13,572 nucleotides of DNA from an uncultured Eubacteriales bacterium (GTDB taxonomy: Bacteria > Bacillota > Clostridia > Oscillospirales > CAG-272), in NCBI GenBank assembly GCA_949286815.1, contig CASEEB010000240.1:1-13572 (forward strand), in the 5' to 3' direction. The translations under genes and the position numbers were made by a program. Every line of letters starts with the position of its first letter. Within the stretch, counting starts at the first letter, position 1. The notes beneath the pieces were generated by a model, which saw nothing but the letters and a program-made list of their open reading frames with translations, ran no database searches and was not told the DNA's origin. Positions 6,976 to 12,753 of the stretch are shown one piece after another.

Positions 6976-7948
6976 CATTCTGATCTGCCGTAAATATCCC
7001 GGATACCGTATTGTCTCCCTCAAAGACGGACTTGACTTTTCCGACGGCTGTGTATTGGCTGTCGGAAATTTTGACGGAGTTCACGCGGCACACCGTGAGT
7101 TATTGAGGCAAGCCATATTATTAAAAAACAAAATTAACGCGAAAACAGCCGGCGCATGGAGCTTTTGTCAAAATCCGTTGGAATTTCTCTCAGAGACACC
7201 GCCTCCCTATATTTATGACACAAGAAAAAAGACTGCCGAACTGCTCAAGTGCGGAATGGACTTTGTGGTACTCTGTGATTTTAAAGTTTTCGGAAACATG
7301 AGCGCCGATGATTTTATTAAATCACATCTGAAAAATCAGCTGCACTGCACAGGAGTAGTCTGCGGTTTCAATTTTACGTTTGGCAGTGGCGGAACAGGCA
7401 AGCCCTGCATACTGCAAAACCATTTCGGCGCAAACAATACGGTTATTGTACCCGAAATCAAAATAAACGGTATAACGGTAAGTTCCACCGCAATCAGAGA
7501 AATGATTATGAACGGGGACACCGAAAATGCCGCGCTTTTTCTCACCTGTCCTTATTCCCTGACCTCAAAAGTGCTTACCGGCAAAAAACTGGGAAGAAAA
7601 TTGGGATTCCCCACGGTAAACCAATGTTTCAAAGAGGGTTGTGTTATTCCCCGTTTTGGAATATACTCCTCAATCTGCACTCTTGAAAACGGAGAAAAAC
7701 ATATCGGCGTTTCAAACATAGGCATCCGTCCCACAATAACCGACGGAAGCGACAGCCACGCGGTCAACTGTGAAACATTTATTGACAATTTCAATCAGGA
7801 TATTTACGGTCAGATTATAAAGACTGAATTTTACTCTTTCCTGCGAAGCGAAAAGAAATTTGCGGATGTTGAAAAGCTTAAAGAGGCAATTAAGAACGAC
7901 GCGCAAAACGCCAAAAATTATTTCAGACAGAAAAAGATATCTTTCTGA
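6965..7948 (+). CDS. ribF: bifunctional riboflavin kinase / FAD synthetase
   Basis: RibF phosphorylates riboflavin to FMN and adenylylates FMN to FAD. The N-terminal FAD synthetase domain shows GNFDGVH (34-40), VVCGFNFTFG (131-140) and VSSTAIRE (172-179). The C-terminal flavokinase domain begins near 198, with GKKLGRKLGFPTVN (206-219), FGIYSS, GVSNIGIRPT and a DIYG motif. At 327 residues it has the normal bifunctional length. GAGGGAG (6952-6958) sits 6 bases before the ATG. The start overlaps the ireB end, so it is translationally coupled in a tight amidase-ireB-ribF unit. No FMN riboswitch precedes it. Confidence 0.93.
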   Translation: MKNDILICRKYPGYRIVSLKDGLDFSDGCVLAVGNFDGVHAAHRELLRQAILLKNKINAKTAGAWSFCQNPLEFLSETPPPYIYDTRKKTAELLKCGMDFVVLCDFKVFGNMSADDFIKSHLKNQLHCTGVVCGFNFTFGSGGTGKPCILQNHFGANNTVIVPEIKINGITVSSTAIREMIMNGDTENAALFLTCPYSLTSKVLTGKKLGRKLGFPTVNQCFKEGCVIPRFGIYSSICTLENGEKHIGVSNIGIRPTITDGSDSHAVNCETFIDNFNQDIYGQIIKTEFYSFLRSEKKFADVEKLKEAIKNDAQNAKNYFRQKKISF

Positions 7949-7995
7949 AATATCACAATGTATAAGTATCAGATTTATATTATGTAAGAACTCCT

Positions 7996-8050
7996 ATCAA
8001 ACTTTTGAAATTTGATTTCAGCAACTTGTTTGTTTTAGAAATCAAACTTT
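7996..8050 (+). promoter_or_regulatory. alternative-pairing leader with duplicated ATCAAACTTT
   Basis: ATCAAACTTT occurs at 7996-8005 and again at 8041-8050. Between them, TTTGATTTC (8011-8019) can pair either upstream (ATCAAA 7996-8001 with TTTGAT 8011-8016) or downstream (with GAAATCAAA 8038-8046, 9 bp). The two stems share the same middle strand and exclude each other. The element sits in the 128-base gap before the DacF-like gene, which itself lacks a clear ribosome binding site. It may be a regulatory switch or simply a protein-binding repeat pair. Confidence 0.4.
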
Positions 8051-8076
8051 ATTTAAATTTTATTACGGTTTAAAAA

Positions 8077-9417
8077 ATGTATAAAAAAACAGCCTTAAAA
8101 TTATCAAAGACAATAGGATTCATACTTATTTTTATTTTAATATCTGCCCTGTGTTCGCATACCGTTTTCGCGACGGAATTAACACCGCCGACGATAAGCG
8201 GAGCCAAAGCCGTTTGCCTTTATAATATACAAACCGACAGTATGATTGTATCCCAAAACGCGGATGAATTGCTTCATACCTCAACCTCCGCCAAAATCAT
8301 GACAGGATTATTGGCGTGTGAAATACTGGGGCAGCGATCAAACGAAACCGTCACAATTACGGAAGATATGATTGCCAATGTAAGCGGAAACAATATGCGG
8401 CTTTCGGCGGGCGAAAAAATTTCCTTCAATGACCTGCTTTACGGCGCAATTTGCGGAAGTTACAATGACGCGGCATATGTCTTGTCATACGTCGCGGGAG
8501 GCAATGTTGAGGATTTTGTCGCGCTTATGAACAGACGCGCGAATGAACTCGGCGCCGAGAACACCCATTACACAAATCCGCTCGGGTACCCGGACACCGA
8601 CTCCATGCTGACCACCGCAAATGACACTCTGAAAATTGCCGCGGAAGCATACCAAAACGAACTTTATATGACTATATCCTCGGCGTTAAAACACACTGTA
8701 CCGGCAAACAACATGAGCGATGAGCGTACTTTTTACAACCGAAATTACCTTATTTCCTCAAATTCCACCGCCGCGTATTTCAACTCGAAATGCAAAGGGA
8801 TGAACGCCGGATATTCGGGTGATTTGGGCGGCTGGAGTGTTGTTACGGTTGCCCAAGACGACGGCGCGGATTATATATGCGTAGTGCTCGGCGGGAGCGA
8901 AAATGAGGACGGAAGTGAGATCTATGCTTATAATATCGCCAATACCCTGATTGATTGGGTCACCGAAAGCTACGGAACGGTTAAAGTAATTGATGAGGGT
9001 ACGGAAATCGGAATGACGACTATACGCTTTACAGGTCTGAAAACCGACAACGCTCCGTATATTACAAGCGGGGATCTTTCCGTATACATACCGTTGAATA
9101 TAGACGCCGAAAACGATCTGGTGTACGAGACAGTCCTTGACGGAGAGGCGTTTGACGCTCCTATCTCCGCCGGGACCGAAGTAGGCGAGCTCAAAGTGCT
9201 TTACGACGGGAAGGTTGTCGGAAGCTGCAAACTTCTGCTCAAGGAAAGTTATGAGAAAAATTCCATAGTCGCGGGCATTCAAATGATTTCGGACTACACA
9301 CACAGCCGCGCGTTTATAGCAAGCGCAATATTCTTTGCCGTTTCACTCACTGTCGTACTGTCTGTTGTAAGATACAGATTTTACAAATACAACGGAAAAA
9401 TCAGACGGTTGAAATAA
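8077..9417 (+). CDS. DacF/PBP5-like S11 family protein with altered active-site motifs
   Basis: The fold is that of D-alanyl-D-alanine carboxypeptidases (peptidase S11), which trim peptidoglycan stem peptides outside the membrane. A signal peptide (hydrophobic 13-27, cleavage likely after A32), an S11 domain (about 38-275), a PBP5-like beta domain (about 290-395) and a C-terminal membrane helix (about 411-431) are visible. The SxN motif is intact (S128-Y129-N130). An ungapped alignment of ADELLHTSTSAKIMT with the family consensus ADERRPPASTTKIMT puts T70 where the nucleophilic serine belongs; K73 is kept. The KTG motif reads NAG (243-245). It may be inactive or a divergent subfamily. The upstream sequence shows no clear Shine-Dalgarno for the ATG at 8077. 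Confidence 0.82.
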   Translation: MYKKTALKLSKTIGFILIFILISALCSHTVFATELTPPTISGAKAVCLYNIQTDSMIVSQNADELLHTSTSAKIMTGLLACEILGQRSNETVTITEDMIANVSGNNMRLSAGEKISFNDLLYGAICGSYNDAAYVLSYVAGGNVEDFVALMNRRANELGAENTHYTNPLGYPDTDSMLTTANDTLKIAAEAYQNELYMTISSALKHTVPANNMSDERTFYNRNYLISSNSTAAYFNSKCKGMNAGYSGDLGGWSVVTVAQDDGADYICVVLGGSENEDGSEIYAYNIANTLIDWVTESYGTVKVIDEGTEIGMTTIRFTGLKTDNAPYITSGDLSVYIPLNIDAENDLVYETVLDGEAFDAPISAGTEVGELKVLYDGKVVGSCKLLLKESYEKNSIVAGIQMISDYTHSRAFIASAIFFAVSLTVVLSVVRYRFYKYNGKIRRLK

Positions 9418-9479
9418 AGCGTTTTCCTGACTTTAAGCTTTATTGAACCGCCTGATAAATATTAATACCTCAGCCGCCG

Positions 9480-9507
9480 AGGGCGATTGACCGCCTTAAC
9501 GCTGTTT
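9480..9507 (+). terminator. weak terminator candidate after the DacF-like gene
   Basis: AGGGCG (9480-9485) can pair with CGCCTT (9492-9497), including one G-T pair, around a 6-base loop. A loose T-rich stretch follows (TGTTTTGACTT). It is in the 152-base gap between the convergent DacF-like and spoIIID genes and is the only candidate seen there. The stem is short and the T-tract poor. Confidence 0.25.
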
Positions 9508-9569
9508 TGACTTAATATAACTTTCACGCTATATTCCGATTCGGTATTTTAAGATTTATAACCGCAGTT

Positions 9570-9857
9570 TTATTTGACAGGATTTTTACCGGACTTCTGC
9601 ATACTCTCATGTTTGTACTTGATTTTTGTGGCTTCTCCGCCTCTTATGTGTCGCTCCTCCTTGTTCTTTTTCAATACTCGCTGAACATCCGTATACAATG
9701 CATAGTTCACATTTTTCAGGTTCTGAGTTACATCTTTATGTACCGTACTTTTACTTATTCCGAATCGTGCCGCAACCGCTCTTACGGTTGCGTTGTTTTC
9801 AACTAAGTACATTCCAAGGACCACACAGCGTTCCTTGCTCGATGATAAATACATCAT
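9570..9857 (-). CDS. spoIIID: sporulation transcriptional regulator SpoIIID
   Basis: This 95-residue protein matches the mother-cell DNA-binding regulator SpoIIID, which acts with sigma-E and then favours sigma-K expression. The helix-turn-helix is very well kept: TVRAVAARFGISKSTVHKDVT (24-44). The conserved basic region near the C-terminus, RHIRGGEATKIKYK (69-82), is the family signature that contacts DNA outside the HTH. The start has AGAGGT on the complement (9869-9864), 6 bases upstream; the next codon is also ATG. It converges with the DacF-like gene and diverges from an RNA methyltransferase gene. It is the best evidence that the organism makes endospores. Confidence 0.95.
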   Translation of the reverse strand: MMYLSSSKERCVVLGMYLVENNATVRAVAARFGISKSTVHKDVTQNLKNVNYALYTDVQRVLKKNKEERHIRGGEATKIKYKHESMQKSGKNPVK

Positions 9858-9951
9858 AACGTTACCTCTGAGAATATTCTGATTAATTCGGGAAATACAA
9901 TAAAAATATATGACATAAAAACCGTTTATATTAATTATTTATTAGTTTTTT

Positions 9952-9980
9952 ATTTCGGAATGTAAAAATCTTTCCGAAAT
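9952..9980. repeat. 9-bp inverted repeat before the SpoU methylase RBS
   Basis: ATTTCGGAA (9952-9960) and TTCCGAAAT (9972-9980) are perfect inverted copies around an 11-base centre. The right arm ends 4 bases before the AAGGAG of the downstream gene. No T-tract follows on + , and the complement reads into A residues, so it is not a terminator in either direction. It may be a leader hairpin or an operator between divergent genes. Confidence 0.5.
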
Positions 9981-9994
9981 CAACAAGGAGAAAT

Positions 9995-10789
9995 ATGACG
10001 CCAGAAAGCATAAAAAACACAAATACCGACGCAACATATGATATTTTTGAGGGAATGACTTCTCTTTCCGCATTGATAAATTCGGTTTCGGCAAATAAAA
10101 GCGACAGAAAAATAACAGAAATATTTTACAGCGCAGACTGTGAAAAGAAAAAGCAACGTGAAATCTCTTTTTTAAAAAACAAATCAAAACAAATGAATTT
10201 CAGGCTGACGCGCGTGGACCCCGATTATTTAAACTCCATAACCTCCGGTAAAACTCACGGAGGTTTTGCCGCTGTCGCAACCAAACGCAGTTTTTTAAAA
10301 CCTTCCGACTCAATTATTAAACCGGACGGCTTTTACGCGTTAATTGAAGGAATAGAAGACCCTTACAATTTCGGATATTCAGTGCGTTCGCTGTATGCTT
10401 CGGGTGTGGACGGGCTTGTGCTGGCTCCGAGAAACTGGATGGAATTTTCGGGAACTGTCGCAAAATCCTCCGCCGGTACTTCGGAACTGCTTGAGATTAT
10501 GGAGGACGAGCCCACAGAGGCAGTACTTCATTTCAAGAAAAAAGGATACCGTGTAATCTGCGGCGGAATACGTGACTCGGTTTCTTTAAACGAAGCCGAT
10601 TTCGGCGGAGCGATACTGCTCGTGATAGGGGGCGAAAAAAGAGGCATTTCAAGAAAAATCCTCGACCTTGCGGATACGGTTGTCCGAATTGACTACTCGA
10701 GAAAATTCAACGGTTCTCTTCCCTGTTGCTGCGCGGTATCCGTAATGGCTTTTGCAATAGCGCAAAAAAGAGGGTTTAATTCCCTTTAA
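9995..10789 (+). CDS. SpoU/TrmH family RNA 2'-O-methyltransferase
   Basis: The protein is a SPOUT-superfamily enzyme that would methylate ribose 2'-OH in tRNA or rRNA. An N-terminal substrate-binding region (about 15-100) precedes the SpoU domain. Motif 1 is GIEDPYNFGYSVRS (119-132, with N125 and the catalytic R131) and motif 2 is VIGGEKRGIS (210-219). Motif 3 normally reads SLN followed by a short Val/Ser/Ala run; here it is SLPCCCAVSVMAF (241-253), so the usual asparagine is proline. The knot region otherwise looks intact. AAGGAG (9985-9990) precedes the ATG by 4 bases. The target nucleotide cannot be told; RlmB- and TrmH-like roles are both possible. Confidence 0.83.
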   Translation: MTPESIKNTNTDATYDIFEGMTSLSALINSVSANKSDRKITEIFYSADCEKKKQREISFLKNKSKQMNFRLTRVDPDYLNSITSGKTHGGFAAVATKRSFLKPSDSIIKPDGFYALIEGIEDPYNFGYSVRSLYASGVDGLVLAPRNWMEFSGTVAKSSAGTSELLEIMEDEPTEAVLHFKKKGYRVICGGIRDSVSLNEADFGGAILLVIGGEKRGISRKILDLADTVVRIDYSRKFNGSLPCCCAVSVMAFAIAQKRGFNSL

Positions 10790-10873
10790 ATTTAAATTGC
10801 AGTACATAATGAATTGTTAGTAAAAAAGTCATCATTTGTTGAAAATAAGATTATATAAATTAAACTTAAATTG

Positions 10874-10882
10874 TGATATAAT
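10874..10882 (+). promoter_or_regulatory. extended -10 promoter upstream of proC
   Basis: TGATATAAT (10874-10882) is a perfect extended -10 element, TG-N-TATAAT. The -35 region is AT-rich without a good TTGACA, as is usual for this class. A start near 10889 gives a proC leader of about 185 bases, which contains the hairpins at 10937-11025. Confidence 0.6.
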
Positions 10883-10936
10883 GTATACAGTGTAAAGAAA
10901 AATAAGTCAGATTTCAGGTTATAAGATTAAAACCAT

Positions 10937-11026
10937 CACGGAAAAATCCGTGTTAATTTAAATTTATTTTTGGCGGTAAAGTTTGAAAATAAATTTTCAA
11001 ACACGCCTTTTGTGATGCCAAAGGCA
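10937..11026 (+). promoter_or_regulatory. structured 5' leader of proC with competing hairpins
   Basis: Several stems are visible in the leader. CACGGA/TCCGTG (10937-10942, 10947-10952) closes an AAAA loop. GTTTGAAAAT/ATTTTCAAAC (10981-10990, 10993-11002) is a perfect 10-bp inverted repeat, and GGCG (10972-10975) with CGCC (11004-11007) could close it. GCCTTT/AAAGGC (11005-11010, 11020-11025) uses the same bases as CGCC, and TGCC/GGCA (11016-11019, 11023-11026) is a further alternative. The leader matches no riboswitch I know and lacks the T-box sequence. It may regulate proC or encode a small RNA. Confidence 0.45.
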
Positions 11027-11073
11027 AACCGAACAAAACGCTGATTTGGAGTTAGAAAGGAACGGTCATAAAA

Positions 11074-11913
11074 ATGGTAAAAAAGATTGCTTTTATAGGA
11101 GTCGGCAATATGGCGGGCGCCATAATTTCCGGCATTACTTCCCGCAAGGAAAATCCGATCACGTGGGATAATATTATACTGTATGACAAATACAGCGAGA
11201 AATGCGACAGATACAAAGCTCTCGGCGCTTTTGTCACTGAGAATATAGAGGAAGCCGTAACCCTTGCGGACTGTATAATACTTGCGGTAAAGCCCCAGAA
11301 TTTTCCGGAAATATTACCGCTGATAAAAAACTGCCCCAATATTTCAAATAAGCTTTTTGTAACCATAGCCGCGGGCATACGCATAAAAACGGTATCCGAC
11401 GCCGTAAACGGCGCTCCGGTTGTAAGAGTACTTCCGAATACGCCAATGCTGATAGGCAAAGGAGTCAGCGCCGTTTGCCGCGACAAAAATGTAAACGATG
11501 AAGATTTCGCGTTTGCGTGTGAAATTTTCAGCTCGTCGGGAAAAGTTCTTTTGATTGAGGAAGAAGAAATGAACCGTATAATCAGCGTTACCTCCTCTTC
11601 CCCGGCTTATGTCTTCACTCTCATAAACGCAATGTACGAAGGCGCTGTCGCTCAGGGTCTGGTTTCGGAAAATTCCGACGGTATTCAGCCAAAGCAGATT
11701 ATTGACAGTATATGCGACACGATAATCGGCTCCGCCGAACTTATGAAAGCTCAGGACAAGACTCCTATGGAGCAGATAACTACGGTAGCCTCCAAAGGCG
11801 GCACCACCGAAAAGGCTCTGAATGAGCTTGAAAGGTATAAATTTACCGAAGCTGTGATTTCCGCGATGAAAAAATGTACGGCTCGTGCGGACGAACTGTC
11901 TGCCGAATCATAA
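11074..11913 (+). CDS. proC: pyrroline-5-carboxylate reductase
   Basis: ProC makes L-proline from 1-pyrroline-5-carboxylate with NAD(P)H, the last step of proline synthesis. The Rossmann motif FIGVGNMAGAI (7-17) opens the protein, with AVKPQ (71-75) and VRVLPNTP (117-124) next. The C-terminal dimer and substrate region has SSSPAYVF (174-181), E189, and SKGGTTEKAL (240-249). Length (279) is normal, allowing for a few extra residues. GAAAGGAA (11055-11062) lies about 12 bases before the ATG. The gene is preceded by a long structured leader with its own promoter, which suggests separate control. Confidence 0.94.
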   Translation: MVKKIAFIGVGNMAGAIISGITSRKENPITWDNIILYDKYSEKCDRYKALGAFVTENIEEAVTLADCIILAVKPQNFPEILPLIKNCPNISNKLFVTIAAGIRIKTVSDAVNGAPVVRVLPNTPMLIGKGVSAVCRDKNVNDEDFAFACEIFSSSGKVLLIEEEEMNRIISVTSSSPAYVFTLINAMYEGAVAQGLVSENSDGIQPKQIIDSICDTIIGSAELMKAQDKTPMEQITTVASKGGTTEKALNELERYKFTEAVISAMKKCTARADELSAES

Positions 11914-11958
11914 AACACGATTTGTGTGCATACATTATAACCAAAAGCAAGTTTCATT

Positions 11959-12006
11959 GACGTTAAATACGTCGGGTTTCTTACTTTTTAACAGAAATAA
12001 AAGTAA
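11959..12006 (+). terminator. possible weak terminator and hairpin after proC
   Basis: GACGT/ACGTC (11959-11963, 11969-11973) around TAAAT is followed by GGGTTTCTTACTTTTT, which could end proC transcripts. A second stem, TTACTTTT/AAAAGTAA (11981-11988, 11999-12006), overlaps that T-tract and ends at the start of the next gene's ribosome binding site. Both stems are AT-rich or short, so termination is uncertain. Confidence 0.35.
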
Positions 12007-12025
12007 AAAGGAATGCTTTGGCGTA

Positions 12026-12691
12026 ATGTATAGCGAAAACAAAAAATTAAACGCCCCCAAAACCTCAGAGGTTACTTCAAGGGAGTGTCAAAACCAAAGT
12101 GTCGGCACGGCATTAAAAAAGACCGACTTATTCAGATTTTTACATAAGCTGTTAATCTGCATAGCATTTTTATCATTTGGCTTATTCATATCATACAGCG
12201 TCAAAAATCAGACTGACGTTTTGGAGCCGTTTGCGGAAAGCTACTTTTCATTTTTCTCCGATAACGAAGAATCAGGTTTGTTTTATAAGTTTTATACGGC
12301 ATTGTACAGAGATATTATTACTTTCGCCCTTCTAATCTTATCCGCTCTCACTTTCTTTTATAACGCGCTTGGTTCAATACTGTTATCCGCCAACAGTCTG
12401 ATTTACGGCATCTGTGCCGGTGTATTGATATTTTCGCGGCAGCCTCACAGGCTCTCCGCGGTTTATATAGCCGAGGCTGTCTGCGTTCTGATGTTGTTTA
12501 TTTATATAATGACACGCGCGGCTGAATTCAACGAAAATTTTATTCGAAGCAAGCAGGATGAAAATATCAAATCCGACGGGCGTATATTTATTTCTCAGGA
12601 CATGAAGCGCTATCTGACAGAAAGTCTGTTTGCGGTTTTGATATATGCCGCGATCAAATTTATTTCCTGTATGTTGTTGATAAACTTATAA
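12026..12691 (+). CDS. membrane protein with SpoIIM-like topology
   Basis: The assignment is uncertain. The 221 residues have a polar N-terminus (1-35) and hydrophobic segments at about 38-58, 96-116, 117-137, 146-163 and 199-220. The region 59-95 between the first two is probably outside the membrane. This order (one helix, an outside loop, a tight group, then a last helix) recalls SpoIIM, a part of the sporulation DMP engulfment complex, but I see no decisive motif. AAAAAGG (12006-12012) lies 13 bases before the ATG at 12026. The frame is also open upstream to an ATG at 11885, but that would overlap proC and add an unlikely 47 residues. A DUF624 gene follows after 62 bases. Confidence 0.7.
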   Translation: MYSENKKLNAPKTSEVTSRECQNQSVGTALKKTDLFRFLHKLLICIAFLSFGLFISYSVKNQTDVLEPFAESYFSFFSDNEESGLFYKFYTALYRDIITFALLILSALTFFYNALGSILLSANSLIYGICAGVLIFSRQPHRLSAVYIAEAVCVLMLFIYIMTRAAEFNENFIRSKQDENIKSDGRIFISQDMKRYLTESLFAVLIYAAIKFISCMLLINL

Positions 12692-12753
12692 TGTATCCAT
12701 TTAATACTGTTCAATGTCAGATATTCTTAATTTAAGAAAAGGAACTGAAAATT

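Noticed and set aside
7930..7950. AT-rich inverted repeat around AAAGATATCTTT at the end of ribF.
   Set aside because: It has no loop bases and no T-tract and lies mostly in coding sequence, so it is neither a credible terminator nor a clear site.
8758..9303. A 181-codon ORF on the minus strand inside the DacF-like gene.
   Set aside because: It is the antisense shadow of a clearly coding S11 and PBP5-like domain, and its translation shows no domain, signal or ribosome binding site.
9609..9859. Two + strand ORFs opposite spoIIID.
   Set aside because: They mirror the spoIIID coding sequence, have no ribosome binding sites and show no recognisable protein features.
9895..9925. A sigma-E-like -35 (GTCATATA on the complement) for spoIIID.
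   Set aside because: No CATACANT-like -10 lies at the required 14-15 base spacing downstream, so I do not call a promoter.
11020..11073. Sequence AAAGGCAAACC resembles the start of a c-di-GMP-I (GEMM) riboswitch.
   Set aside because: The downstream GEMM landmarks (ACGCAAAGCC and the GTAGC region) are absent and only about 45 bases remain before the proC start, too few for the aptamer.
10889..11073. T-box leader for proC.
   Set aside because: The conserved T-box sequence (AGGGTGG-ACCGCG) is not present and no antiterminator/terminator pair of that kind is seen.
11885..12025. An N-terminal extension of the SpoIIM-like protein from ATG 11885.
   Set aside because: It overlaps the proC end and covers the hairpins at 11959-12006; the ATG at 12026 has a ribosome binding site, though a distant one.
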